This document shows, in pieces, positions 49,561 to 59,164 of a DNA stretch of 64,000 bases. Origin of the DNA: Akkermansia sp. (GTDB taxonomy: Bacteria > Verrucomicrobiota > Verrucomicrobiia > Verrucomicrobiales > Akkermansiaceae); NCBI GenBank assembly GCA_022787425.1, contig JALFWB010000031.1:186001-250000 (forward strand), written 5' to 3'. The notes below the pieces were generated by a model, which worked only from the letters and a program-made list of their open reading frames with translations, made no database searches and was not told the DNA's origin. Each line of letters begins with the position of its first letter. Position 1 is the stretch's first letter. The translations under genes were made by a program, and so were the position numbers.

Positions 49561-50607
49561 ATGAACAAAATACTCAGACTCATCTGCCCGGTTATGCCTG
49601 GATTCATGAGCGTGCAGGGCGCAACCCCAAATCAAACCATGACCCCGATTAAGAATGACACTCGTGTCTTTACCGTGAACCCCGATGTGCGCGTCGGCGA
49701 GGTTCGTTTTACCAACCGCTTCGGCATTGAGCTGGTCGGGCATTTGTACCTGCCGACCGATTTCGATGCGGGCAAGCCCCGCGCCGCCGTGGTGCTCAGC
49801 GGGCCTTTCGGAGCCGTCAAGGAGCAGGTCTCCGGACTCTACGCGCAGGAGCTGGCGCGGCGCGGTTTCGTGGCTCTCGCCTTCGATCCGTCCTTCACGG
49901 GCGAGAGCGGCGGTGCGGCACGATTTGTGGCCTCGGCGGACATCAACACGGAGGATTTCAGCGCAGCGGTGGATTTCCTGTCCCTGCTCCCCGGGGTAGA
50001 TCCCGAGCGCATCGGCATTGTGGGAATCTGCGGCTGGGGCGGCTTCGCCCTCAACGCGGCGGCGATCGACACGCGCATCAAGGCCACCGTGACGTCCACG
50101 ATGTATGATATGCACCGCGTCTCTGCCAACGGGTACAACGATGCCGAGGACAGCGCGGCGGCACGGCAGCAGAAGAAGGAAACCCTGAATGCCATCCGCA
50201 CCGCAGATGCCCGCCGCGGCAGCCCCGAGCGCGAGGTGCCCTTCGGTACCACTCTGCCGGCCGATGCCCCTCAGTTTGTCAAAGATTACTTTGACTACTA
50301 CAAGACCCCGCGCGGCTTCCACCCCCGCTCGCTGAACTCCACCGGCGGCTGGACGAAGACCTCCGTGCTCTCGCTCATCAACACCCCGATCCTGGCCTAC
50401 GCGGGCGAGATCCGCACCCCCGTCCTGCTGGTGCACGGCGAGAAGGCGCACTCCCGTTACTTCTCGGAGACCGCCTATTCCCTGCTGCCCCCCTCGCACC
50501 GCGAGCTCCACATCGTCCCCGGTGCCAACCACACGGACCTCTACTACCGAATGGACAAAATACCCTTCGACAAGATAGAGAGCTTCCTCCGCGAGAACCT
50601 CAGATAG
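49561..50607 (+). CDS. Exported alpha/beta hydrolase with Cys nucleophile (dienelactone hydrolase / YcjY type)
   Basis: 348 residues. The N-terminus looks like a signal peptide (MNKILRLICPVMPGFMSVQG). The nucleophile elbow is GICGWGG, with Cys where most hydrolases have Ser, as in dienelactone hydrolase and YcjY-like proteins. The oxyanion-like GPFGAVKEQ and the late VHGEKAHSRYF and PGANHTDLY supply the likely Asp/Glu and His. It is the third gene of the MerR-controlled set, so it probably acts on the same unknown electrophilic substrate. Confidence 0.83.
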   Translation: MNKILRLICPVMPGFMSVQGATPNQTMTPIKNDTRVFTVNPDVRVGEVRFTNRFGIELVGHLYLPTDFDAGKPRAAVVLSGPFGAVKEQVSGLYAQELARRGFVALAFDPSFTGESGGAARFVASADINTEDFSAAVDFLSLLPGVDPERIGIVGICGWGGFALNAAAIDTRIKATVTSTMYDMHRVSANGYNDAEDSAAARQQKKETLNAIRTADARRGSPEREVPFGTTLPADAPQFVKDYFDYYKTPRGFHPRSLNSTGGWTKTSVLSLINTPILAYAGEIRTPVLLVHGEKAHSRYFSETAYSLLPPSHRELHIVPGANHTDLYYRMDKIPFDKIESFLRENLR

Positions 50608-50710
50608 CCTTCCTGTCACGGTGTGTGCTATGCGCCCTCGGTATTGCCGGGGGCGCGTTTGTAATGGGATTTCCTCACGCCACGGGATGACGAGGAGAGG
50701 TTCCGGAAGA

Positions 50711-50740
50711 ATAAAGGCCTGCCGCGTTGTGCGGCAGGCC
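50711..50740 (-). terminator. Terminator of the C39-like protein gene
   Basis: A 10-bp stem, GGCCTGCCGC with GCGGCAGGCC, is followed on the minus strand by TTTAT. It closely resembles the autotransporter terminator stem. Confidence 0.65.
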
Positions 50741-50770
50741 GGGGATTGAGAAATCGGGAATGGGTCGGGC

Positions 50771-52192
50771 TCAGCGGCTGGACTTGAGGGCAAAGCGGTC
50801 TGCCGTCATGGCGGCAGCCTTGGCTACCTCCATGGACTTCACCTCGTGTCCGGCACCCCAAGAGTCGCTGTAGATGATAGACTTGTTACCCTCATCGTAG
50901 CCGATGATGAGGCGCATGTGACCACCGCGGGACTGGGGCAGGGCAGGCACCTCCGGGTAAAGACCGAGGGTGACGCACCAGAAGAGCGGCACACCGGCAT
51001 CCACGTTCTTCTTCACCACATCCATGAACTTCTTAGCACCCTTGCTGCGGGCCTTGAGCAGCAGATCCGGGTCCGCCACCTCCAATGGATTCACATCCGT
51101 GCGCAGGGGGATGCCCGGCTTGCCCTCTCGAGAGGCGAGTTTGTTGTACTCCGCCACCCAAGGATAGGTGCCCAGCACGGCGGCCTCCGGCGAGGCAAAG
51201 AATTTGGACTCACGCTCCTTCTTCGTTTCCTTGGCACCGATGGCGATCACCTTGCCCTCATCCGTGATACGGAAGAGCTTGACGTGATACTTGCTCGCGA
51301 TGGAACGCAGGGCCTTCACCATGCTTTCCGTCGTGGTACCCTGGGAGGCACTGGAGTCACACATGGCTGCGATGGTGTGCATATCCACGCCGTCCATGCC
51401 GTAGAGCGAGAAGATGCGGGAGACCGTGGCAGGCAGGCAGTATCCCTTGTCACCCTGGTCCACCATGGGCACATCCAGCCACACCGCCTTGGCACTCAGG
51501 CCCTTGGGGCGCTCCGACTCCGGCATGTTTGCCGCACGGCGGACACAGTTTTTCTTGATGTCTGCACGGCGCACCGTATCCTTGGCACCGCCGGTGGCGA
51601 TGGCCCCGGCATTCATTCCGATACGCACGCGGATATACTCGGATTCGAAGGGAGCGGAAGGAGCGGCCCCCTTCTTGCTCTTGGAGGTCTTGGTATCGCC
51701 GCCCGTGCTGGCCGCCTCCATGGCAGCTGCACCGCCCTCCCAAGTCCAACGCCAAGAGCGCTCGGCGATCGGGGAACCCTTTTTGCCGGCCCTCTTGCCG
51801 CCGGTGGCCTTCACGCCCAAGGCCTCATTCAAGGCATTGACGGTCTGTTCCACCTTATTTTCGAAGGCCTCCTGACTCATGGGACCATCGTCACCTTTGT
51901 TATACACCATGACGGAGATGGAGTCGAAGTTATCCCCGGCGGTGTTGAACATGTAGACAGCCGGCGAGAAGGAACCAACCTTCAGATTGCCGCGATTATG
52001 GATGCGGATCTGTGTTTTCGCCGCATCGAGCCATGAGTACATTTCCCCGACGAAATACTTGTTAGTGACGGCATCCTGATTCATGGACCAGAGGGAGCCG
52101 CTGCGGATGTCCTCCGCCATGTCCCCCCCGGCGAGGGCGGTGGGCAGGGCAAACAGGACGGCCAAAGCAGAAGAGATAAGGAGCTTTTTCAT
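50771..52192 (-). CDS. Exported C39-like cysteine protease domain protein
   Basis: The ATG at 52192 gives 473 residues with a signal peptide (MKKLLISSALAVLFALPTALAG). Residues about 20-225 are an unrecognised domain with a Lys/Gly-rich insertion. From about residue 240 it is a papain-like C39 peptidase: Cys in DVPMVDQGDKGYCLPATVSRI, His in SRGGHMRLIIGYD and Asp/Asn-equivalent in YSDSWGAGHE. Members include bacteriocin-leader peptidases, but here there is no ABC exporter, so it more likely cuts envelope or peptide substrates. Promoter TTGACT - 17 - TATGTT and a terminator frame it. Confidence 0.78.
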   Translation of the reverse strand: MKKLLISSALAVLFALPTALAGGDMAEDIRSGSLWSMNQDAVTNKYFVGEMYSWLDAAKTQIRIHNRGNLKVGSFSPAVYMFNTAGDNFDSISVMVYNKGDDGPMSQEAFENKVEQTVNALNEALGVKATGGKRAGKKGSPIAERSWRWTWEGGAAAMEAASTGGDTKTSKSKKGAAPSAPFESEYIRVRIGMNAGAIATGGAKDTVRRADIKKNCVRRAANMPESERPKGLSAKAVWLDVPMVDQGDKGYCLPATVSRIFSLYGMDGVDMHTIAAMCDSSASQGTTTESMVKALRSIASKYHVKLFRITDEGKVIAIGAKETKKERESKFFASPEAAVLGTYPWVAEYNKLASREGKPGIPLRTDVNPLEVADPDLLLKARSKGAKKFMDVVKKNVDAGVPLFWCVTLGLYPEVPALPQSRGGHMRLIIGYDEGNKSIIYSDSWGAGHEVKSMEVAKAAAMTADRFALKSSR

Positions 52193-52214
52193 CGTTCTTG
52201 CGTGGTATGCTTCC

Positions 52215-52243
52215 AACATAGCGCATCTGCGGCGGGGAGTCAA
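52215..52243 (-). promoter_or_regulatory. Promoter of the C39-like gene
   Basis: On the minus strand: -35 TTGACT (52243-52238), a 17-nt spacer, -10 TATGTT (52220-52215). The predicted leader is about 15 nt. Confidence 0.65.
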
Positions 52244-52285
52244 GCCTTTTCGCGCGCAGAATGAAACATGCAGTCGCTGCTGACG

Positions 52286-52316
52286 AAAAACCCCCGGGGC
52301 GTGAGGCCCCGAGGGT
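52286..52316 (-). terminator. Rho-independent terminator of the Verru_Chthon-like gene
   Basis: A GC-rich stem (CCTCGGGGCC with its imperfect complement GCCCCGGGGG) is followed on the minus strand by TTTTT. It lies 24 nt after the stop at 52341. Confidence 0.75.
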
Positions 52317-52340
52317 GGAAGAAAAGTCGGAAGCTGCGGG

Positions 52341-55300
52341 CTAAATATCCCACGCATCTACCCACTTGAAGGATACAACGCGGAAGCGGCGGCCGAGGGT
52401 CTTGTTGACCTGCGAGAGCTTCTTACGGGAAGCACTGCCGTCCGGCTCCAGCTCGGAGTCCTCCGGCGAGTTGGTCGGGTCCACATAGTCGATGGTACGC
52501 TGCACGATGGCCTCACACCATGCCTGAGAGAGGATGACATTGTTCTTGGTACGCACACAGCCGTAGGCGCGGATGGTGAAGGTATCATCGCGCACGGTCA
52601 GAATGTTACCCAAGGAGGCCAGCACATCACTCTGAATGAGGTAGCCGGGTGCCGCTGTATACAGCGGGCCCTCCGCAGCTTTGCGGTTCTTGTACAGGCT
52701 GCCGTTCGGTACCTTGACCGTCACATCCTTGAAGTCACGGTTGATATCCGTCGCATCGATGGCGGCCTGAAGAGCACCTGTGAGCGAGTTCTCGCCCTCC
52801 TCCAATCGGCGGTTGATGAAGTCGGACATGGAGAGGAAGGGCCCGCGCTCGCGAACCTTCTCAACAATGCGCTCGGCCAGCTTGCGGATGCTGTCCTGCG
52901 AAAGGAGACGCACCTCACTCCACGCCGCCAGACCGCTGCCCTTGCGGAAGCTGTCACCGCGCTTCATACTGTAACCGCCGTCCGGGCAAGCCTTGTCCGT
53001 AGTGGAAACCGCGAAGCGGGAGAAGACAACATCCGTCTCTCCTCGGCCGGGTTCTACCTCGCTGAGCTTACCGTTGACATTCGTCACGAGCTTGCGGTTG
53101 GCCAAGCCCTGCAGCGTGGCGGCCCAAGCATCCACCGAGGTGGAGTTCACGTTGAACCCACCGTCGATCATCAGGTAGAGGGCCGGGTACTTCCAGCCGT
53201 CATCCGCCATCAGGCGGCTGATAATCTCCTCGTCCTTGAACGGGGTGTTCGTCTTCTTATAACGCGCTACGGGCAGGTCTTCCTTACCGGTGATGAACTT
53301 GCGCAGCACGTCCTCGGCCTTGAGGTTGCCGCGCTTGGACGGCATGTCCGAGATGGAGGAGCAGAACCAAGCATCCCACAGGGCATCGTTGATCAGAAGA
53401 CCATGGTCGTAGAAGTCGTTGAACACCTTGTCATTACCCCCTTGGTCACCGGAGGCCGAGGCCGCCGTCATCTTGTAAGAGTGGGAAGTGTAGATATCCG
53501 TAGCCGGAAGGCAGGGATCCGCAAAGGCGTTGCCGATACCCACGCCCGGCACGCCGGACTGGTACTGCATACGACGCAGGGCACCGATACCCTTGTCGGC
53601 ACCGCTGGTGTACCAACCGGGCTGCAGGCGCATGCCCGAAAGACCCGCCAGAGAGAACGTCGGATGCACCGGCAGCTCCAGCACCGAGGCGAAGGAAACT
53701 TCCTCGCCGTCGCCCTCACTGGTAATGCCCAAAATACCGTTACGCCCGATATTATCCATGGGGGAGGCGCAGAGCCCCGCAGACACCGGAATGATGGCCA
53801 GCTGGTAGGGGTGGTAAGCCTTCTCCTGGGCATCCGGCTGGCGGATGGCGGAGCCCCAGAAAGCGGGGCAGGAGTGCTGCCAAATCTTGGAACGGTAGTC
53901 CCCGTCATCCACATCGGAGCCCAGGGTGTTGTTGGCGGACTTAACCACGACACCCATGGAACCAACGTAGTAGGGCACGTTTTCATCACTCTGCGTGCCG
54001 TCCGTGGCCCAGGTGGCGTCCTCTTGGTTGGCAAAGATGTAATTCTTGCCCTCGTTCGGATTATACCAACCGAGTAGCATACGCTGGGGAGAGTGGCAGC
54101 GCTTGCCGGCAGCCGTGTCACCGCTGCTGCTCTGGCCGTCCATGCCGCCGTAGCCGTTCATCACGGTGAATACCTCCGCGCTGCGCGGGGCAAACCAATA
54201 GCCGTCCGTGGCGTTGGGGCCGCCGTTGTTCGGGTTGGCGTGCTGCCCATCGCCGCCGTTGATACCCAAGCGCAGTTGCACGTAGAAGTATCCGTTGTCA
54301 ATGTTTGACTTACTGGCTATGCCGGGAGAATCCTTCCTTTGGTTGGGGCCGCCGCTGGAGTAGAAGAGCGCGCGGAAACCTGCCACGGAGCTCGGATTAT
54401 AGCCCTCCACCCAAGGATTCGAGAAGGCTGCTCCCTTGTTGGTGCGTGCCTTACCGGGGGAGAAGAAGAGGATCTCACCGGGCTGCATGACGATGTCATC
54501 CCTTTCCGCACCGAGACTCTTCTGGAAGAATTCGCCGAAGTCCTGCCCCAGCTGAGCATTACCGGTGCCCTGCATCATGGCGTAGCGAGACCAAGTGTAG
54601 TTCCAAGTGCCTGCCTGATTGACGGAGAAGGTCTGGATCCAAGAGGTCTTGTAGGGCAGGGAGTGAGACCACAGCTGCTTGCCGCGAATGCGCATGGGCA
54701 CGTTGTAGGGGTTCCACCACAGTGCCATGGACGCAAAGCACATATCCAAGCGGTAGACCTGGTCACCGTCGCTGGTGAATACACCCTCCTTGGGCAGGGT
54801 CACGAGGCCGAAGTTATTCATGAAGGCCAGGAGCACGGGGGTACGGGCATAGCCGGCGTAGGTGCTGCCGTTGTCCATGAGGGAGCGGGAGTCATAGAAA
54901 CTCATGCCGCCGGTACCCACGGAGAGTGTATTCGGGTCTGCCGGTGCGGAGGAGCTGCCACCCATCTTGTAGGCCGTGCCGCTCATGCGGGTGTAGGCGT
55001 TGTCCACATCGCCCAGCAAGCGGGCCGTGAAGTTGTTGCTGTCGTTTGCCGTGCCGTTCGGCCAAGCATTGTAGTAGTCGTGCAGCACCTGCCAGGAGCC
55101 GATGGGCATGTTCGGTTCGGAGCCGCGGGGGATGGCATCGTTCTCCGCAATGGGGCAATCCTGGTTACTGCGACCGGCGAAGTCCGTGTTGCGCAGGCTC
55201 GGGCGGTTGAGCAGCAGGCAGAGGTCCCGCTTGATGCCGCCGGTGCTTACGTTGGTGGGCAGGCTGTAGGCGGTGGTGGTCAGATCAAAGAAATAGGGCA

Positions 55301-56138
55301 GGCCGTCCGCTTGGGAGGTGGAGACCATCAGGGGCAGGGTGCTGAGCGTTACCAATTTGTCCGGCTCCGGGATCTCATCCGGCATGGCGGTGAATTTCTC
55401 ACTGCCCACGACCATCGGTCCGGGGGTGTCCCAGGTGCGGTGCAGAATCTCCAGCGGGTCACTTGTTTTCTCTCGCGTGGCGATGGAGAGCTTGGCTTTC
55501 TGGTTCTCACCGCATACCCACCAGGCAAAGCTACCCTTGTTCGTGCCCTTGGACGGCATGTCCAACAGATCCGCATAAACAAAGTCACGGGATGAGCTCT
55601 TGCCGCCGAGGGTACCCGCACCGAGAAGGCAGACGCGGGAACCGAGGCGCGGGGTGGAGAGGGAGCGACCGGATTGCAGCTGCGTGACGGCGTCTCGATT
55701 GCGGCAGGAGATGAGCCAGCGGCGGAACATCTTGCTGCGGCCTTTGTCGTAGGTGGCCTGGATGTTGAAGCCCTTTTTCTTGCTCTTGCCGTAGAGCGGG
55801 GCATCCCAGCTGTTCCACACGCCGAGGAGGTATTGGCCGCCGGATTTCTCGTTGTCATTGGCATTGAGGATGCCGGAGTGGGCGGTTACGCGGCAGTCCG
55901 GTCCGACCTCCGCCTGCAGGGTGCCGATGGCGGCATCCAGTCCCACGAGGGCCTGCTGGCGTGCCTCAGCCTGCAGAACGGTGACGGAGGCAATACGGGT
56001 TTGGGAGGAGGCAATGGCCAAGATGCCTACCGCCACAAGGGTGAGGAGCATCAGAAGCGTCAGCGTCGCAATCAGGGCGAAGCCGTGCTTCTTCTTTCGG
56101 AAGACTTTGCGGGGATGTGGAGCCGTTCGATATTTCAT
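52341..56138 (-). CDS. Prepilin-like giant protein resembling Verru_Chthon cassette protein A
   Basis: 1265 residues. A short basic leader ending KKKHGF is followed by a hydrophobic helix (ALIATLTLLMLLTLVAVGILAIA), the N-terminus of type IV prepilin-like proteins. The rest has no enzymatic motif; repeated Trp/Asn/Gly-rich stretches (ALWWNPYNVPMRIRGKQLW, PGEILFFSPGKA) and a helical part near the C-terminus (FLSMSDFINRRLEEGEN) are seen. Size and layout match the Verru_Chthon cassette A family of Verrucomicrobia, usually with three smaller pseudopilins (B-D), which are absent here. It is probably an exported pilus- or secretion-associated protein. The promoter has a short leader. Confidence 0.7.
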   Translation of the reverse strand: MKYRTAPHPRKVFRKKKHGFALIATLTLLMLLTLVAVGILAIASSQTRIASVTVLQAEARQQALVGLDAAIGTLQAEVGPDCRVTAHSGILNANDNEKSGGQYLLGVWNSWDAPLYGKSKKKGFNIQATYDKGRSKMFRRWLISCRNRDAVTQLQSGRSLSTPRLGSRVCLLGAGTLGGKSSSRDFVYADLLDMPSKGTNKGSFAWWVCGENQKAKLSIATREKTSDPLEILHRTWDTPGPMVVGSEKFTAMPDEIPEPDKLVTLSTLPLMVSTSQADGLPYFFDLTTTAYSLPTNVSTGGIKRDLCLLLNRPSLRNTDFAGRSNQDCPIAENDAIPRGSEPNMPIGSWQVLHDYYNAWPNGTANDSNNFTARLLGDVDNAYTRMSGTAYKMGGSSSAPADPNTLSVGTGGMSFYDSRSLMDNGSTYAGYARTPVLLAFMNNFGLVTLPKEGVFTSDGDQVYRLDMCFASMALWWNPYNVPMRIRGKQLWSHSLPYKTSWIQTFSVNQAGTWNYTWSRYAMMQGTGNAQLGQDFGEFFQKSLGAERDDIVMQPGEILFFSPGKARTNKGAAFSNPWVEGYNPSSVAGFRALFYSSGGPNQRKDSPGIASKSNIDNGYFYVQLRLGINGGDGQHANPNNGGPNATDGYWFAPRSAEVFTVMNGYGGMDGQSSSGDTAAGKRCHSPQRMLLGWYNPNEGKNYIFANQEDATWATDGTQSDENVPYYVGSMGVVVKSANNTLGSDVDDGDYRSKIWQHSCPAFWGSAIRQPDAQEKAYHPYQLAIIPVSAGLCASPMDNIGRNGILGITSEGDGEEVSFASVLELPVHPTFSLAGLSGMRLQPGWYTSGADKGIGALRRMQYQSGVPGVGIGNAFADPCLPATDIYTSHSYKMTAASASGDQGGNDKVFNDFYDHGLLINDALWDAWFCSSISDMPSKRGNLKAEDVLRKFITGKEDLPVARYKKTNTPFKDEEIISRLMADDGWKYPALYLMIDGGFNVNSTSVDAWAATLQGLANRKLVTNVNGKLSEVEPGRGETDVVFSRFAVSTTDKACPDGGYSMKRGDSFRKGSGLAAWSEVRLLSQDSIRKLAERIVEKVRERGPFLSMSDFINRRLEEGENSLTGALQAAIDATDINRDFKDVTVKVPNGSLYKNRKAAEGPLYTAAPGYLIQSDVLASLGNILTVRDDTFTIRAYGCVRTKNNVILSQAWCEAIVQRTIDYVDPTNSPEDSELEPDGSASRKKLSQVNKTLGRRFRVVSFKWVDAWDI

Positions 56139-56160
56139 ACGCTCGATGATTTACTTATTG

Positions 56161-56188
56161 AGTATACACCCGGAGCCCCCCGCGTCAA
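56161..56188 (-). promoter_or_regulatory. Promoter of the Verru_Chthon-like gene
   Basis: On the minus strand: -35 TTGACG (56188-56183), a 16-nt spacer, -10 TATACT (56166-56161), then 22 nt to the ATG at 56138. Confidence 0.65.
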
Positions 56189-56231
56189 GGAAAATCAACT
56201 CGCCCGGGGCTGAATTCTTCAGGAATCAGCC

Positions 56232-57002
56232 TCACTCGGGCTCCGAAAGGGCCGCCATATCCGCCGGAAGCGGGGCCTGAACCGCGACTTCCTGCCCCCG
56301 GAAGACGAAGCGGAGGCATGAGGCATGCAGGGCGTGGCGGGGTAGGTGCAGCCGCTCTGCCAGGCGCGGGGTCCAGCCTTCGGCAATGAATTCGGTGTAG
56401 TTCGTCTCGTCGGGTCCGTATATCTTGTCGCCCAGCAGCGGGTGGCCTAAGTGGGCGAGGTGGGCACGGATCTGGTGCATGCGCCCGGTATGCGGTAGGC
56501 AATGCAGCAGGGAAAGGGGCGGTAGAGTCCCGCGGGCGGGCAGACGGCGCAAAACGCGGAATTCCGTGCGGCAGGGCTTGCCGTCGGGATGGCAGCATTG
56601 GCGTACATGGATGCGCGTGGGAGCCACTTCCTCCATGCGCCGCAGGGGCTCGGCGCAGCAGGCAGTCTGCCACATCGGATGCCCGGTGACGATGGCGAGG
56701 TATTCTTTGTGCATCTGCCGGGCTTGCATGGCCTTGCCCAGCTCACTCGCGGCCTCGGCTGTCTTCGCCACCAGCACGATGCCGCTGGTCTCGCGGTCCA
56801 GTCGGTTGATGAGGGAGATCTGTCCGCCGCAGGCCAACTCATAGGCGAGCAGCTGCTGCAAGCCGTGGAGCAGAGTGGGCTCGTTTTTGGTGCCGGTGGG
56901 ATGGGTGAGCAGGGGGGCGGCTTTGTTTACCAGCAGGTAGTCCTCGGTCTCCTGCAGTACATCGAAGTGCGCGTTCAGGGCGATGGGCAGGTCAAAGCTC
57001 AT
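56232..57002 (-). CDS. RluA-family pseudouridine synthase
   Basis: The ATG at 57002 gives 256 residues and an ATGA overlap with the upstream RsuA-family gene. The catalytic Asp is in LINRLDRETSGIVLVAK; PHTGRMHQIRAHLAHLGHPLLGD is the other RluA hallmark. There is no N-terminal S4 domain. It isomerises uridines in rRNA or tRNA; the target site cannot be read from sequence. The pairing of two pseudouridine synthase genes in one unit suggests a shared rRNA role. Confidence 0.92.
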   Translation of the reverse strand: MSFDLPIALNAHFDVLQETEDYLLVNKAAPLLTHPTGTKNEPTLLHGLQQLLAYELACGGQISLINRLDRETSGIVLVAKTAEAASELGKAMQARQMHKEYLAIVTGHPMWQTACCAEPLRRMEEVAPTRIHVRQCCHPDGKPCRTEFRVLRRLPARGTLPPLSLLHCLPHTGRMHQIRAHLAHLGHPLLGDKIYGPDETNYTEFIAEGWTPRLAERLHLPRHALHASCLRFVFRGQEVAVQAPLPADMAALSEPE

Positions 57003-57694
57003 GCAAACAGCGTGGGGTCGACGGGGGCCCATTCCCCGGGGGCCAGTTGCAGTTCTTCGAGACTCAGCGGGCCGATGGTAAGGCGGTGCAGGGTGAGCAC
57101 GGGGGCTCCTACGGCGGCGAGCATGCGGCGCACCTGGTGGTAGCGGCCTTCGTGTAGGGTCAGGCGGCCCGCGCAGGGGCCTTCTGTTTCCAACCGCGCG
57201 GGCAGGCAGGGGCTGCTCTCTCCGTTCAGGGTCAGGGTGCCTGCGGCAAAGAGTTCCGCTGCTTCTGCCGGAATGGGGGCGGAGGTCGTGAAGTGGTAGA
57301 CTTTCTCCACTTTTTTTCCGGGGGCGGTGAGGGCGTGCAGAAATTGCCCGTCATCCGTTATCAGTAGCAGCCCGCTCGTCTCTTTGTCCAAGCGGCCAAT
57401 GGTATTGATTCCCTTGCTGCGGCGCAACCAGCGGGGCGGCAGCAGGTCATAGACGAGCAGGCCTTCCTCCCGGTGGCTGCAGGTGTACCCCACGGGCTTG
57501 TGCAGGGCAACGTAGAGGCCGTGCGGAAACTCCACGGGTGCTCCGTCCACCGTCACTTCATCCGGTTGTACATGCTCGGCAGCTCGCCGTATCGGGGTGC
57601 CGTCCGCTTTCCGAATGCGCCCTGCTTTGAGCCACAGCGCTGCTTCTCGCCGCGTGCAGTATCCATATTGGCTCAATAATGCGTCCGTTCTCAT
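56999..57694 (-). CDS. RsuA-family 16S/23S rRNA pseudouridine synthase
   Basis: 231 residues, the usual RsuA size. A short S4-like RNA-binding domain (MRTDALLSQYGYCTRREAALWLKAGRI) precedes the catalytic domain with the Asp in IGRLDKETSGLLLI and with LHEGRYHQVRRMLAAVG. It could be RsuA or a RluE/RluF-like enzyme. It is translationally coupled to the RluA-family gene by ATGA. Confidence 0.92.
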   Translation of the reverse strand: MRTDALLSQYGYCTRREAALWLKAGRIRKADGTPIRRAAEHVQPDEVTVDGAPVEFPHGLYVALHKPVGYTCSHREEGLLVYDLLPPRWLRRSKGINTIGRLDKETSGLLLITDDGQFLHALTAPGKKVEKVYHFTTSAPIPAEAAELFAAGTLTLNGESSPCLPARLETEGPCAGRLTLHEGRYHQVRRMLAAVGAPVLTLHRLTIGPLSLEELQLAPGEWAPVDPTLFA

Positions 57695-57793
57695 GCTCGA
57701 AAGCTATTTAACCACGTTTTTTCCGAAAAACAAGGTTGAATTCCCGTTTCGTCTGTGGTAATCTGGTGCTTGCGCAAAGTAAACTCATTATCT

Positions 57794-59164
57794 ATGGTCA
57801 CCATCATCACAGAACGCGAGCTCGCAGCGGACCAGATGGCTCTCTGGGCTAAGGCCAACCAGGCCGTCGCTGCCAAGAATTATAAGTATGCCGTCACCAT
57901 CCTCAAGACGGTGGTGAAAAAAAACCCGGGCTTCGTGGAGGCTCGTAAGGCTCTCCGCGCCTGTGAGCTGAAGGTGGTGCCGGAGGGTGGTCGCCGTACC
58001 TCGCTGTTCGGCGGTCTGCGCCTGACGACCACGCGCAAGGACCCGGAGACCGTGCTGACGACAATTGAGGAGGAGCTGGAGAAGGATCCCTATTCCGTGT
58101 CCGCCAATGAGGCTCTCTTCGCTGCTGCGCGGGACCTGAAGCTGAATGAAATCGCCGCCTTCGCTCTGGAGACGATCTGCCAGGGTCAGCAGAACCCCAA
58201 GAAGCATCTGCATCTGCTGGCTAACTTCTACAAGGAGGTGAACGATTTTGCCAAGGCGGCGGAGGCTTACCGTCGAATCTTGGAAATCGACCGTACGGAT
58301 CCCATCGCTATGCGTGGGGAGAAGGATTGCGCGGCTCGTGCTTCCATGCAGCAGGGTAATTGGGAGGGCAGCGGTGATTTCCGTACCAAGATGAAGAATG
58401 CCAACGCCACGGCTGACCTGGAGAGCGGGGATAAGATGGGCCTCACGCGGGCGGAGCTGGAGTCGCGTCTCGCGCAACTCTCGGAGCAGTATGCGGTGGA
58501 TAACACGAATCTGCAGGTCGTCAAGGATATTGCTTCCGTCTATGAACAGATGGAGGACTACGCCAACGCTTATTCTTTCTATGCCTACGCCTTCACCCTG
58601 AGCGGGGAGGCCGATGTGTCCATCAACGATAAGGCCATGGTGATGCACGGTAAGGCCATGCAGGCTGAGCTTGATTACTATGAGCAGGTGCTCGCTGCCG
58701 ACCCGGAGAACGAGGAGGCTCGCGCTAATTACGAGGCCCGCAAGAAGGAGGTGGCTCTTGCCGCCGTGGAGGATGCCCGCGTGCGTGTGGAGGCTAACCC
58801 GACGGATGCCCAGCTGCAGTACCGCTACGGCAGTGCCCTTTTCGATGCGGGTATGTTCTCGGAGGCTATCCCGGCCCTGCAGCGTGCGCGCAGTAACCCG
58901 AACCTGCGTATTAAGGCCATGACCATGCTGGGTAAGTGCTATGCCTCCAAGAACATGACGGATATGGCCATTCGCCAGCTGGAGGATGCTAACAAGGAGG
59001 CCATTGCCATGGATGAGACGAAGAAGGACATCCTCTACCTCATCGGTGAGCTCTACGAGAAGGCCGGGGACAAGGCGAAAGCGCTGGAGAACTTCAAGAC
59101 CATCTACGAGGTGGATTACGGTTACCGCGACGTGGCACAGAAGGTGGAGTCCGCCTACAGCTGA
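57794..59164 (+). CDS. TPR-repeat protein
   Basis: The ATG at 57794 gives 456 residues. Helical pairs of TPR type run through the protein (ANQAVAAKNYKYAVTILKTVVKKNPG, FAKAAEAYRRILEIDRTDP, ALENFKTIYEVDYGYRDVAQ), separated in the middle by a long coiled-coil-like stretch (DYYEQVLAADPENEEARANYEARK). There is no signal peptide and no catalytic motif. The next gene, a transglutaminase-like protein, overlaps by one base (TGATG), so the two are translated together. Confidence 0.82.
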   Translation: MVTIITERELAADQMALWAKANQAVAAKNYKYAVTILKTVVKKNPGFVEARKALRACELKVVPEGGRRTSLFGGLRLTTTRKDPETVLTTIEEELEKDPYSVSANEALFAAARDLKLNEIAAFALETICQGQQNPKKHLHLLANFYKEVNDFAKAAEAYRRILEIDRTDPIAMRGEKDCAARASMQQGNWEGSGDFRTKMKNANATADLESGDKMGLTRAELESRLAQLSEQYAVDNTNLQVVKDIASVYEQMEDYANAYSFYAYAFTLSGEADVSINDKAMVMHGKAMQAELDYYEQVLAADPENEEARANYEARKKEVALAAVEDARVRVEANPTDAQLQYRYGSALFDAGMFSEAIPALQRARSNPNLRIKAMTMLGKCYASKNMTDMAIRQLEDANKEAIAMDETKKDILYLIGELYEKAGDKAKALENFKTIYEVDYGYRDVAQKVESAYS

